Source: a virus
Virus record (IMG/VR): IMGVR_UViG_3300033571_016206
Span: 1 to 25,220 of that record
DNA: 25,220 nt
Reading direction: 5' to 3' (one strand)
A program made the translations under genes and the position numbers. The notes under the pieces were generated by a model that saw nothing but the letters and a program-made list of their open reading frames with translations, searched no databases and was not told the DNA's origin. Shown piece by piece: positions 1-8,308 of this stretch. Each line of letters begins with the position of its first letter. Within the stretch, counting starts at the first letter, position 1.

Positions 1-1403
1 ACATTCGGTATTCTGATCTTGCATCCACTGGCGGGCTTGAGGCCAGCCGTGCGCGCGGTACGCTCCGCGAAAATGATTGTGCCGCTCTGAGGATTGGAGA
101 AGAAGAATTTCCCACGCTCGTCAGTGCTGTTGACGTACTGGACGGAGGCTGGGGCTATGAGCTGAAGCTCGGTGTACCAGATCCCCTCTGTAGTGACCCC
201 GAGGTAAGAAGGCTGGCCGTTGAGAAGCGTAGGTGTTGCGGAGTTGGAAGCGCCGATGGTTCCAACAAGCCCGCCTGCGGCCAGAGTCGCCACGTTTATC
301 GTAAGCTCGACAAGGAACCAGCCGCCCCCGATGCTTGTGACTGTGTGGCCTGTATTTAGTGGGGTACCAACTGTGGGAGTAGCGACGACTGCGCCAGCCG
401 CGTCAAAGTCAATGATCACCCCGTAGCGGTCTCCGTTCGAAATACCAGATGATACCTGCGCAAAACCCCAGCGCCGGGTGTCTTTTTTCAGGTATGTTCT
501 AAGAGTGTATATGCCTGTTTCAGTTGCAGTAGCAGCAATGGCGTTTGATGTTACGTGAACTGCAGTTGTTGCCGTTTCTTTGAGCTGCCTCGCAGTGTGC
601 AGAAACCCGGCGGGGTCGTTGTACGGCGGGCGCGTTGCAATGTTTACGGTCTCGGTCATGCCATTGACAGCTTGAGTATGAACCTGAACTTGCCCGACCC
701 ACTTTCGGCCAGCGTTCAGCCACCACTCGTAGATGCCGGAGCCTGGGACGGTTTCGATCTGGAGCGCCGGGCATTCGTCAGCCACGGGGAATTGAATGGT
801 CTGGTTGTCGAGACCATTCGTCGTAGCAAGATCATACCAGTCGCCAGTCAGCGCAAAGTTGCCGAGACGTGGGGCGTTAATGGAGGAAGCCTCGCGGCCG
901 ACAACATGTATCCAAGAGCGCTTGCCAGCGCCAGAGGCGGTTATGGTAGCGCCGCCGGGAAGGGTGATTGTCTCGCCGCTTTGGAACGTTCCTGTCTTGC
1001 TGCGAAGCTTGATAAAGCCAGTCGCAGGCATTGCTCCGCCCGCTGCCGCAGGCTCGAGCGACCCAGTGGCCCAGACGCGAGTAAGCTCCCCAGTCGCGCC
1101 GCTCGTTCCACCAGTAACGCCATTTGCTCCGAGAGCGCCCTGTGTTGGAACGTTGCCAGTTGAGGCTGAGAACGGAACTTCCCAAACCTGCGATCCATCG
1201 ATGACAAATGAACCGCCAAGGGTAGACGAAAGAGTGACTGGCCCAAGGACTGCCGCCTGCTGGTTCCAGCGCACGTCAGCATCGACACGAACCGCGCCGC
1301 CGTTGATCGTGATGGTTTCGCCGTTCAGCAGCGGCGCTATTGAGGCGTCATCGTAATTGATCGGCGCGGCAGGCGTGCCGGTGGTTACTGTCTGGTTGGC
1401 CAT
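1..1403 (-). CDS. Large virion or adhesin-like protein, C-terminus missing (runs off left edge)
   Basis: An open frame of 467 codons runs from an ATG at 1403 to the left edge with no stop, so it is a partial gene. The start overlaps the portal stop (TGATG), and GGAG lies 7 bases upstream. The protein begins MANQTVTTGTPAAPINYDD and is rich in Gly, Thr, Ala and Val. Around residues 90-130 there is a Gly/Ala-rich stretch (GANGVTGGTSGATGELTRV). Around residues 320-380 a segment with SSGISNGDRYGVIIDFD and later SIGGGWFLVELTINVA resembles the beta-sandwich, carbohydrate-binding-like modules seen in phage tail fibres and spikes (family knowledge from pattern, not a search). Its place directly after the portal fits a virion protein. 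It could be a head fibre, tail fibre or decoration protein; the exact role is not determined. Confidence 0.75.
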   Translation of the reverse strand, partial: MANQTVTTGTPAAPINYDDASIAPLLNGETITINGGAVRVDADVRWNQQAAVLGPVTLSSTLGGSFVIDGSQVWEVPFSASTGNVPTQGALGANGVTGGTSGATGELTRVWATGSLEPAAAGGAMPATGFIKLRSKTGTFQSGETITLPGGATITASGAGKRSWIHVVGREASSINAPRLGNFALTGDWYDLATTNGLDNQTIQFPVADECPALQIETVPGSGIYEWWLNAGRKWVGQVQVHTQAVNGMTETVNIATRPPYNDPAGFLHTARQLKETATTAVHVTSNAIAATATETGIYTLRTYLKKDTRRWGFAQVSSGISNGDRYGVIIDFDAAGAVVATPTVGTPLNTGHTVTSIGGGWFLVELTINVATLAAGGLVGTIGASNSATPTLLNGQPSYLGVTTEGIWYTELQLIAPASVQYVNSTDERGKFFFSNPQSGTIIFAERTARTAGLKPASGCKIRIPN

Positions 1404-3856
1404 CAGACCGCTCCGCCAGGCGTCACAGGCTCATCGATGGTTTCGACAATCATGCCGTTTTCATCCCGCACAGCCCTGCGCTTCATCGGCTGCGGCGGCG
1501 GCATGTTGACCTGTAGCGGCGGAATGTTCTGGAAGGCCGCTTGCGCGCCGCTGGTCATCGCGCTGCCCAGCGCGGTCCCAAGGCTGTCCGGAATCGTCAG
1601 GTTAATCTGTGGCGGCGCGGGCGGTTCTGTTCGCTCTTTTTGCGCTGCGCTCTTTGCCTCTTTTTCGTTTACCAGTTCCTGTTTGGCCACGTCGCCCATA
1701 ACGCCAATCTTCGCAACCTCGATTTTTGCCTCGCGGTCCTTTTGGCGGTTGATCATTTCTGCTTCGAATTCGGCCTTCTTGTCCTCCAAGGCCTGCGCCA
1801 TCTGCTGCATCTGCGCCTGCATTTCCTGCATCGCTTGCTTCATTTCGGCAATGCGCGCGTCTTCCTCGTCCGCCTTGTTGTAGAACCGCTCGGAGGCATC
1901 CCGGTATCCCGCCTTGCCGTACACCTCGTCGATAATGGCGTCGTCCTTCATGCGCGCCTGGGCGCGGGGACCAAGAAGCCCAAGGACGATCTCAGAAGCT
2001 TGCCGGAACTTTGCCAGCGATTGCAGCGGATCGCTTGATCCAAGGCCGATGTCCACGCTGATCGCAACCTGCGACGTCAGAAGATCGTCCGTGACATCGC
2101 TGATGCCGAAGCGGGGCATAAGCTTGGCGCGCTTGGCGCTGATCGCGATGATGTTGGTATCGCTCTCGTAGTACTGTTCAAGCTTCACGATTTGCCGCAA
2201 CACGGGCTCAACCCATGTCTCGACGTACACCCGCAGATCAAACTCACCCAGCGCATTGGCGCTGGACATCATCATCTGCATACCGCCGACAGTTTCGCCC
2301 AACTGCCGGTTGGTCTGGACGCTGCCAGTGGAGAAGTTGCCCGCCTGGTCGTCGAAATCGGCGTTCAGCTTTTCCATTTCGACAAAGGCTTCTCCGGCCG
2401 CCGATCCGGGCCGGTCGAACTCAACGTCGCCCATGTCCTTCATGTAGACGATGGTGTCTGGCGTCCGGTTCTGGATCGCCCTGACGTCCACCGTGCTGCC
2501 GCGCCGCACCTTGGCCAGTGGCGCGATGGTCTGCTTCACCGTGTCCAGCCGGAGGTTCACCAGGTCGTTGATTTCGCGCTGCAGGGGCTGCCAGCTTTCG
2601 ACCGGCGCCATGGGATCGATCTTGAATGGCTCCAGCGCGCCACAACCGATGACAACAGGACGGGCTCCTCCCTGTTCGGGGTAGGCTTCCTCGACCGGGA
2701 TGACCTCTGAAATCAGCTTGTCCTGGCCCAGCGTCCAGAACACATAGTCCTGCCCCTCAATGCGGAAGAAATTCTCGTGCAGCCAGACCTGCGAATAGGA
2801 CTTGTCCACCGAGAAGTCGGCCATCCGGTCTGTTCCGGACTGCTCGCGCGCTCTCCTGATGCCGGCCGCGCCTGACGTGTCCGAGCTTGAGGCCGCCCCG
2901 GCCAATTGCTCCTTCGACAGCTTGAGGAACCGGACGGCTGACTTGTCGTTGCTGTTCGTCAGGAACGTGTGGGCCGCGTCCACGGTCATCGGGAACCGCA
3001 AGATGAGATAGGCCGAGTCCTGCGCCTGATCCTCCCATGACGCCGACGGATCGCGGATCACGTCCTCGGGCGGTATCAACTCAATCCGCGGCCTATCGCG
3101 CACAATGCGATAGACGGGCTGCCGGGTCGCCGGTTTGGTGACCACCTCTGCCATGCCGATAAGCGGCTGCAACTGCGGCGGAACGGGCATGGTTTCCGGG
3201 GGCACATCCTCGTAGCCAAGGAACTGCCGTCGATACTCCCATGACTGCTTTGAGACGCATATCCCGGTCTGCATCGCGGCCAGATGCGCGCCGGTGGCAA
3301 TCTGGAACCAGGGGACGCCAGCGTTCTCATTGGAGCGGTCCAGGCGGAACCGAAGCAGGGCCGAAATCAGTTCGGCGCCCGCCAGCTGCTGCTGGTCCGC
3401 CTCGTCAGACGCCCGGACGATCAGCGCGTCCGACGTCGAAAACAGCGCCGCCGCGGCTTCAGCCTGCTTTTTGCGAGCCGTGGATCGCGTCTTGGGCCGG
3501 TAAATCTGCGACCGGCCACGGAACCGCGCCGATGAGTACTTGGAGTCGGCAGAGTGCTTGTTGTTGAAGGCGTTATATGCCGACGTCCAGCGCGGCATAA
3601 GGATTTCTTGATATGACTTGCCTTGAGAGTAGGCGCTGCGCACCAGGGACATCAGCTGGCTTTCGGTGAGCGGAAATCCACCCCCCTCCTCCATGGCGTC
3701 ATCCTCGTCGTCGTCCTCTTGGCCCTCAACCTCCTGCTCGTTCGGCTCCTCGGCCATCATCTCGTCGGAAAGGTCAATGCTGCGCCGTCCAAACGTGGCT
3801 CCACCTTCGGCCGCCAGATTGTTCTTGGTGTCCCAATCCTCAATCTTTACGGCCAT
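1403..3856 (-). CDS. Phage portal protein, P22-type
   Basis: About 817 residues, the size of P22-like portal proteins, which form the dodecameric DNA channel at one capsid vertex and dock terminase. An upstream in-frame ATG exists at 3898, but GGAG sits 8 bases before the ATG at 3856 (MAVKIEDWDTK), and the previous gene ends at 3862, so 3856 is preferred. Visible features: an acidic N-terminal stretch (EVEGQEDDDEDDAMEEGGG); a portal core with RGRSQIYRPKTRSTARKKQ and VIRDPSASWEDQAQDSAYL; and a Met/Gln-rich coiled-coil segment near residues 660-730 (AEMKQAMQEMQAQMQQMAQ). The C-terminus is Pro-rich and ends MKRRAVRDENGMIVETIDE, a tail pattern common in this family. The large terminase lies four genes upstream. 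The match is from recognised family pattern and context. Confidence 0.88.
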   Translation of the reverse strand: MAVKIEDWDTKNNLAAEGGATFGRRSIDLSDEMMAEEPNEQEVEGQEDDDEDDAMEEGGGFPLTESQLMSLVRSAYSQGKSYQEILMPRWTSAYNAFNNKHSADSKYSSARFRGRSQIYRPKTRSTARKKQAEAAAALFSTSDALIVRASDEADQQQLAGAELISALLRFRLDRSNENAGVPWFQIATGAHLAAMQTGICVSKQSWEYRRQFLGYEDVPPETMPVPPQLQPLIGMAEVVTKPATRQPVYRIVRDRPRIELIPPEDVIRDPSASWEDQAQDSAYLILRFPMTVDAAHTFLTNSNDKSAVRFLKLSKEQLAGAASSSDTSGAAGIRRAREQSGTDRMADFSVDKSYSQVWLHENFFRIEGQDYVFWTLGQDKLISEVIPVEEAYPEQGGARPVVIGCGALEPFKIDPMAPVESWQPLQREINDLVNLRLDTVKQTIAPLAKVRRGSTVDVRAIQNRTPDTIVYMKDMGDVEFDRPGSAAGEAFVEMEKLNADFDDQAGNFSTGSVQTNRQLGETVGGMQMMMSSANALGEFDLRVYVETWVEPVLRQIVKLEQYYESDTNIIAISAKRAKLMPRFGISDVTDDLLTSQVAISVDIGLGSSDPLQSLAKFRQASEIVLGLLGPRAQARMKDDAIIDEVYGKAGYRDASERFYNKADEEDARIAEMKQAMQEMQAQMQQMAQALEDKKAEFEAEMINRQKDREAKIEVAKIGVMGDVAKQELVNEKEAKSAAQKERTEPPAPPQINLTIPDSLGTALGSAMTSGAQAAFQNIPPLQVNMPPPQPMKRRAVRDENGMIVETIDEPVTPGGAV

Positions 3857-3861
3857 TGGTA

Positions 3862-4275
3862 TTACTCCGGAGGCCGCTTGTTGCGGTTGAACACCCACGG
3901 CCTGGCGCTGTTGGCAGCGCGCCAGTCAGCCATGGAGAAGCCCGTCCGGGGCAAACGCAGGCGTTCAAGAATCTCGCCAGCGTACCTGACCACGCTTCTG
4001 AGGCCCGGGTCTGAGGCAAGGGTGGACAGCTTGATCGTGACCGGCCACTGAATGAAGCCTTGCAATGCGATCTTCACGATCCCGTGCTCGGCCTCGGCCA
4101 TGACGCCCCACGGATGGCCTGGGTAAGCCTCGGACAGCTTCCACCCGATCTTCCGGCACAGGTCCGCATTGACGGCGGCAAAGTCGCCATGCGGGTCCAT
4201 GAGGCCATTTTCGGTCTGAATCTGGACAGGCCCGTTGCGTTCGAAACCGAACAGGCGATGGTCTGGCGATAACAT
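3862..4275 (-). CDS. Hypothetical phage protein between terminase and portal
   Basis: A 137-residue protein starting MLSPDHRLFGFERNG, ending 5 bases before the portal start and beginning 6 bases after the preceding 60-residue gene. GGAG lies about 11 bases upstream of the ATG. The sequence is soluble and mixed alpha/beta in character, with no membrane segment or cysteine cluster and no catalytic motif I recognise. Position in the packaging block suggests a structural, chaperone or connector-associated role, but no function can be assigned from the sequence. Confidence 0.75.
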   Translation of the reverse strand: MLSPDHRLFGFERNGPVQIQTENGLMDPHGDFAAVNADLCRKIGWKLSEAYPGHPWGVMAEAEHGIVKIALQGFIQWPVTIKLSTLASDPGLRSVVRYAGEILERLRLPRTGFSMADWRAANSARPWVFNRNKRPPE

Positions 4276-4281
4276 GGACCG

Positions 4282-4464
4282 TCAGTCTCCGTATGCGCCG
4301 GACTTGTTGGTCACTTCGCGGAACACCCGCTTGCCGCCGGCAAACTCGTAGCTCACCGGCTCGCGGCCCTCGACGTAGAACTCGGGGTCGGCCTCTATGC
4401 ACATCTGACGCAGCGTGCGCACCCGGACCTTCACCGGGATGGCCTGGGGGCTGGTGACTGGCAT
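4282..4464 (-). CDS. Small hypothetical phage protein (60 aa)
   Basis: The frame is open upstream to 4650, but the ATG at 4464 (MPVTSPQAIPVKVRVRTLRQ) is preferred: GAGG lies 5 bases before it and it begins 7 bases after the stop of the preceding gene. The upstream part of the open frame is Pro/Arg/Ser-rich and looks like out-of-frame shadow. The 60-residue product is charged and has no recognised domain. Its place in the terminase-portal block suggests a minor virion or assembly protein. Confidence 0.65.
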   Translation of the reverse strand: MPVTSPQAIPVKVRVRTLRQMCIEADPEFYVEGREPVSYEFAGGKRVFREVTNKSGAYGD

Positions 4465-4471
4465 GGCCGCC

Positions 4472-4843
4472 TCAGAACTGCTCGCTGATTTCAAGCGTGC
4501 CCGCCGTGGCATCGGCTTGGATGGCGGCGATCCATGGCGTGGCTGGCACGTCAATGTTGAGCCGCTCGCCTTGGGCAATGTAGTGGCTGGTCGAGGTTGC
4601 CGTCGGGGAAGACGAGGCAACGACGTACCTGATGTTTGCGCCGCGGGCAAAAATCGAAACGCGCGAGCAAGTGGTGGTCAGCGCCACCGAGGCCGATGCC
4701 GCGCCGGCGGCGAGCTGACGGGCTACGGTAGGCTGTGACAACGGCTCGACCAGGATGCGGCCTGTGTTGTCGATTGGCTGATACTCCGCAATGGCGCCTT
4801 CCGCCAAAACCGGCCTGTCATTGCTGAATCGCGGTGCTCTCAT
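4472..4843 (-). CDS. Putative small virion protein (123 aa)
   Basis: Begins MRAPRFSNDRPVLAEGAIAE 10 bases after the large terminase stop, with AGGA about 8 bases upstream. The second half (residues about 55-120) reads as a small beta-rich domain: CSRVSIFARGANIRYVV, then HYIAQGERLNIDVP, then GTLEISEQF at the C-terminus. That beta pattern with a closing GTLEISE is common in small structural proteins next to phage terminases (family pattern, not searched). It is Ala/Thr/Ser-rich with no catalytic motif. Head decoration or head-completion is possible, unproven. Confidence 0.7.
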   Translation of the reverse strand: MRAPRFSNDRPVLAEGAIAEYQPIDNTGRILVEPLSQPTVARQLAAGAASASVALTTTCSRVSIFARGANIRYVVASSSPTATSTSHYIAQGERLNIDVPATPWIAAIQADATAGTLEISEQF

Positions 4844-4853
4844 GGGTTCCGTC

Positions 4854-6590
4854 CTATGCGTCAGGGTAAATCTGGAGGCTTGGCGCCACGCGGTCGATGT
4901 CGATAGCAGGCGTGGGCTTCATGTCGTAGATGCGGGATACGGCGTCTACCAAGTCATCGTGGCTGCCGAAGGGGAACGTCAGCATTTCATTGATCAGTGC
5001 GTGCGTCAGGTCGTAGATGTTCCCGTCCTCATCGCGGCGTACGATCGCCTGCGGAATGCGGAACTTGGTTCCCATGGCCTCTGCCGCGCGCATCTGCCGG
5101 GTCGGGCCGCGCACGGGCATGTAATCGACCTTCATGTCGGCTTCGTTGTACTTCCAGTAGCAGTCGCCGAACTCCGGGTGCTTGATGATGGGCGGCAGGT
5201 AGAACCGCCCAAGCTCAAAATCAGGCTGAAGGCGCTGTACGCGGTCCTTCTTTGAGTTTGATCCCTCATTCGGCCACGCCAATTCCGCGATGGCGAATTG
5301 GTCATTCTCGTCTTTCAGGGCCAGCATCTTCTCCTGAAAGTACTCGTCATCGGTTTGCTGGCCAAAACGCTCATAGCCCACACTGATCAGCTTGACGCCT
5401 GGTGCATCCCGCCATTTGCGATGCAGCATCAGCAGCATGTCCCAGCGCTCACTAAGCTTCATGCGGTGCCTGGCGCCGTCGAGGAGGTACTTCACTCCTT
5501 GCGCGTCCACACCGACAACCGCAATCGCTGTCCGGTCGTTTCGTTGCAGTCGCCCCCGGCTAGGGTCGCCCATGATATAGACGTTCATCGTCACAGGCCG
5601 GATTTCGTAGGGCCGGAACCACTTGGCCTCGAACATGGCTTGTTTCCCGGCGGCCGGGTTCTGAAGCATCTGCGCGGCCAAGGTGGACCGCTGCGCGATC
5701 TTTGTCTGATCCCACGTTTTTTGTGACAGGAACACCGGCTTGCCTTCGGGGCGTCCATTGTGGGTTGCCGGATGCAGCCGGACTTGCACCACCTTTCGCT
5801 CGATCATGGTCTGGTATGTGTCGCCGAAGGCATAGCGCGTTCCCACGTAGCGGCGGATAGTGCCATCACCGCAGCCTAGGTTGTCGCTCAACTCCCACGC
5901 CTCGGTCGCTTTGGTGATCTGCTCGGGGTTCGAGACGTTTCGCAGCTCGATCATGTCGTCGAACACCAGTACACGAAAGTGGACGCCCGTTGGCTGGCCT
6001 TCGACAAGCCCCCATGCCTCAACCGTGGCCTCTTTTGGGTTGCTGGTGCGCTTGAGAACAATGCCGCCATTCAGGCTCCAGCGCGGCGACTCCCGGTCAG
6101 GCTGCCAGAACAAGACGTCAGGAAAGCAATTCTTGAGCCTGTCGTTCACGCCCAGCTCGTGCATGATCTGCGCGAGGAACTTCGACGCCGTTTGCCGGGA
6201 ATAAGAGAAAATTCCGACGGTCAATTCCGGATCATTGAGTATGTCCTGAATCGTCAGCGCGAAAGTGATGATCGTCGATTTGTAGTGAGTACGCGCCCAC
6301 AGGTCGAGGTGCCCATTGGGAGAAGCCTCAACCTCGCGCACACGGTCGAATATCCACGGATGCACCGCGTCCCGGCGGTTGCACATGCCGACCAACAGGT
6401 AGAACAAATCATTCAGCGCCAGAAACGCCCGGTCAGCGGTTGTCGGCTTCAGCGCTTCGAAACGGTTGTAGAAATCGAGCGTCTCGTCCAGGTCGAGGGT
6501 TGGCAGCATCTCGCCGACTGCCTGAGCAAGATCGGGTATCGCGCTGTCGGGCCGCAGGTATCGCAGGCCGCGCAAGGCCCGCGCCGGCAT
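4854..6590 (-). CDS. terL: Terminase large subunit (packaging ATPase/nuclease)
   Basis: 578 residues, normal length for a phage large terminase, which pumps DNA through the portal and cuts the concatemer. The N-terminal ATPase has a variant Walker A, WARTHYKST at residues 98-106 (the R-x-x-Y-K-S/T form common in this family), followed by a Walker B VLVFDD at about 207-212. The C-terminal RNase H-like nuclease shows the first acidic residue in YIMGDPSRG (D342) and the last acidic cluster in SHDDLVDAV (about 543-551). GGAG lies 9 bases before the ATG. Together with the downstream portal and upstream small-terminase-like gene this identifies the packaging module. Confidence 0.93.
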   Translation of the reverse strand: MPARALRGLRYLRPDSAIPDLAQAVGEMLPTLDLDETLDFYNRFEALKPTTADRAFLALNDLFYLLVGMCNRRDAVHPWIFDRVREVEASPNGHLDLWARTHYKSTIITFALTIQDILNDPELTVGIFSYSRQTASKFLAQIMHELGVNDRLKNCFPDVLFWQPDRESPRWSLNGGIVLKRTSNPKEATVEAWGLVEGQPTGVHFRVLVFDDMIELRNVSNPEQITKATEAWELSDNLGCGDGTIRRYVGTRYAFGDTYQTMIERKVVQVRLHPATHNGRPEGKPVFLSQKTWDQTKIAQRSTLAAQMLQNPAAGKQAMFEAKWFRPYEIRPVTMNVYIMGDPSRGRLQRNDRTAIAVVGVDAQGVKYLLDGARHRMKLSERWDMLLMLHRKWRDAPGVKLISVGYERFGQQTDDEYFQEKMLALKDENDQFAIAELAWPNEGSNSKKDRVQRLQPDFELGRFYLPPIIKHPEFGDCYWKYNEADMKVDYMPVRGPTRQMRAAEAMGTKFRIPQAIVRRDEDGNIYDLTHALINEMLTFPFGSHDDLVDAVSRIYDMKPTPAIDIDRVAPSLQIYPDA

Positions 6591-6602
6591 GATGTGCTCT
6601 CC

Positions 6603-6881
6603 CTACCCCTTGCTGGCCGCGTAGGCCTGGCAGGCGGTGACAAACTGCGAGATGACATAGGCCAACTCACCCTCGCGCGGTTGCGCCTTGCCGTTCATTG
6701 CCTTTGACGCGTCGTAATCCCAGGTCACCTGCGCCACCGGCATGGCGTGATTGTCGGGGTCTGTCACGAAAGCCCGCATCCTGGTGCGGCCATCAAGCAG
6801 TTCGATTTCGGCCTCAAACGGCTGCGGCAGGGCGGCGTCCATGGCCGCTCGCACGTTCCGTTGGTCGGCAGGCCGGAACAT
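6603..6881 (-). CDS. Hypothetical phage protein between terminase subunits (92 aa)
   Basis: The frame is open upstream to 7055, but the ATG at 6881 (MFRPADQRNVRAAMDAALP) lies 2 bases after the stop of the small-terminase-like gene, so that start is preferred even though its ribosome site is weak. The product contains FEAEIELLDGRTRMRAFV and later QPREGELAYVISQFVTACQ, suggesting a compact mixed alpha/beta fold without cysteines or membrane segments. No domain is recognised. Translational coupling to both neighbours suggests a packaging or head-assembly role. Confidence 0.7.
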   Translation of the reverse strand: MFRPADQRNVRAAMDAALPQPFEAEIELLDGRTRMRAFVTDPDNHAMPVAQVTWDYDASKAMNGKAQPREGELAYVISQFVTACQAYAASKG

Positions 6882-6883
6882 CG

Positions 6884-7438
6884 TCAGTTGGCTCGCTTGA
6901 AGGGCGCCACCACCACTTCTGGCTCGACGCGGTTCATCAAGGCGGGCGACACATTCAACAGCGCGCCGCGGCGCTTGTCGTCGGTGATTGCCTTGCCGCG
7001 CTCGATGTGGATCAACGCCTCGATCTTCTCGCAGCAGTCCAGCGCGGCCGCCCATTCGTCGATGGTGGTAATCGGCATGACCTTGATGGTTTCGTAGAGC
7101 CTGGCGACCAGCTGTGCTTTGGCTCCAAGGAACACATCGGCGGCCATTTCGCTCGACACGTCGCGCGCTTCTTTGAGGGCCGCGATGATGTTTTCAGCGG
7201 GGATGATTTCCTCTTTCTGCGTCCGTGCCAGCTTCCACTTTTTGTCGGCATTGCACCAGCGCTCCAGCGTGGTGCGCGGGGCGTGATAGCCCTGCTCCTG
7301 CAGCTGAAGGGCGAAGTCGGCGATTGTCGGCCGGCCGGACTGGAACCACAGCGCGCGGGCCAGCGCGGGGGTGATCTTCTCGCCCGTCGGGACCGACTTC
7401 TCGCGGGCGGGCGGCGGCGCGGCTTTTTCGGTTGTCAT
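6884..7438 (-). CDS. Putative terminase small subunit (HTH-containing)
   Basis: 184 residues from the ATG at 7438 (MTTEKAAPPPAREKSV), which has GGGAG 8 bases upstream. The open frame continues to 7561, but that extension reads through a terminator hairpin and is not credible as protein. After a Pro/Lys-rich N-terminus, residues about 20-75 look like a helix-turn-helix (ADFALQLQEQGYHAPRTTLE then RWCNADKKWKLAR). The rest is helical and charged, as in small terminases, which recognise the packaging site and load the large subunit. Assignment depends mainly on the HTH and on position at the head of the packaging operon; primary sequence similarity is weak in this family. Confidence 0.65.
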   Translation of the reverse strand: MTTEKAAPPPAREKSVPTGEKITPALARALWFQSGRPTIADFALQLQEQGYHAPRTTLERWCNADKKWKLARTQKEEIIPAENIIAALKEARDVSSEMAADVFLGAKAQLVARLYETIKVMPITTIDEWAAALDCCEKIEALIHIERGKAITDDKRRGALLNVSPALMNRVEPEVVVAPFKRAN

Positions 7439-7454
7439 GGGAATGCTCCCTGAT

Positions 7455-7470
7455 TGTTTAACATGAAACA
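7455..7470. promoter_or_regulatory. parS-like 16-bp near-palindrome
   Basis: TGTTTAACATGAAACA differs from the ParB-binding consensus parS (TGTTTCACGTGAAACA) at two of 16 positions. It lies between the small terminase gene start (7438) and the stem of a minus-strand terminator. The match is read directly; binding by host ParB is inference. Confidence 0.45.
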
Positions 7471-7498
7471 GAAAAGCCCGGCGCTTGTGGCGCCGGGC
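7465..7498 (-). terminator. Intrinsic terminator, minus strand
   Basis: A perfect 9-bp GC stem (GCCCGGCGC at 7476-7484 and GCGCCGGGC at 7490-7498) with a 5-base loop. On the minus strand it is followed by TTTTCTGTTTC. It would stop transcripts from the 7603-8244 gene before they enter the packaging operon, unless antiterminated. Confidence 0.85.
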
Positions 7499-7522
7499 CC
7501 CTAACAATTCAACGTGGTTGGA

Positions 7523-7554
7523 GACGATTGAATAGCCCCGGACAGTCAATCGTC
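7523..7554. repeat. Perfect 9-bp inverted repeat
   Basis: GACGATTGA at 7523-7531 and its complement TCAATCGTC at 7546-7554, separated by 14 bases, in the gap between the gene ending at 7603 and the terminator. There is no T-tract, so it is more likely an operator, antitermination site or RNA structure than a terminator. With the neighbouring terminator it accounts for most of the structure in the 164-base gap 7439-7602. Confidence 0.5.
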
Positions 7555-7602
7555 GGGCCATGGCGTTACTGATACACGATTGCTACCAGGGGTCAAGCCC
7601 CC

Positions 7603-8244
7603 TCACTCAATCGCCCAAGCATCGGCCAGCTCTCGCAGCGCGCGCTTCACCCGCAACAGCGCCGCATGGCCAACGGGATACTCCTGGTTGATCACCGCCG
7701 CGCGCATGGCCATCCTGATCAGCCGGCGGGCCGTGCCTGAGCCGCCCGCGATGTGCCGGAGCCGGTATTCGCCCCGCTCGTAGATCACCCGCTGGTCGGC
7801 CACCCAGGCGGTGTAGGACTCGTCGTCCAACTGATCCCGCGCGGCAGCCGTGGCGGCCTCGAGGCGCTCTGTGAGGCCGGTCGCCAGCACCCGCGATAAC
7901 CCTGACGGCTTGGCGGTCGCCCTGCCCCACAGCAGGCGATGCAGGCGGGCGTATTCGCAGGCCGCGCGGTACTCGTCGCTCCCGATGAGATTGCGGGCGT
8001 AGAGCAAGCCTTGGACGGACGCGGAGGCCATTTCAGCGACGGCTCGAACCCCTTTCCCGCCGGTCATCTCGACGCGCCGGGAGGCCACGGCGCAGACGGT
8101 GCCCTGCCCGATCAGCTCGGCCTGGCGCTGCAGCGCGAAGTCCGTCGGCCCCTCATCGCCCGTCGGGGGGCGTTTACTCGGGGTCAGATTATCCCTACGA
8201 GGCGGCGTGACGATAGATTTCCGGCGGTGCAGGCGCGGCATCAT
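7603..8244 (-). CDS. Hypothetical protein, candidate late regulator
   Basis: 213 residues beginning MMPRLHRRKS; the second ATG at 8241 has GGGG 6 bases upstream and may be the true start. The N-terminus is basic (RLHRRKS, PPRRDNLTPSKRP). The body is helical and Arg/Ala-rich, and the C-terminal part (RLIRMAMRAAVINQ through ALLRVKRALRELADAW) is helical and may bind DNA or RNA. No domain is recognised with confidence; it faintly resembles the DUF6456 pattern of alphaproteobacterial regulators. Its position, immediately before a strong terminator that precedes the packaging genes, is where a phage antiterminator or late activator would sit. That role is inference from layout only. Confidence 0.7.
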   Translation of the reverse strand: MMPRLHRRKSIVTPPRRDNLTPSKRPPTGDEGPTDFALQRQAELIGQGTVCAVASRRVEMTGGKGVRAVAEMASASVQGLLYARNLIGSDEYRAACEYARLHRLLWGRATAKPSGLSRVLATGLTERLEAATAAARDQLDDESYTAWVADQRVIYERGEYRLRHIAGGSGTARRLIRMAMRAAVINQEYPVGHAALLRVKRALRELADAWAIE

Positions 8245-8308
8245 TTACCCCATGATGTTGATTTGGCTTGTGTTTTGTCGGGTTTGAAAAAAAACTGGCT
8301 CACCCCTG

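Noticed and set aside
555-1356. Plus-strand open frames of about 190-200 codons opposite the left-edge gene
   Set aside because: The minus-strand frame is continuous across all 1403 bases, is coupled to the portal gene and has phage-like composition. The plus frames are Arg/Ser-rich shadows.
5979-6707. 242-codon plus-strand frame opposite the terminase gene
   Set aside because: It is antisense to a large terminase with all expected motifs and has no recognisable domain or ribosome site.
7439-7602. Search for a tRNA in the hairpin-rich gap
   Set aside because: The two hairpins do not form a cloverleaf and the T-loop consensus is absent. They are better read as a terminator and an inverted repeat.
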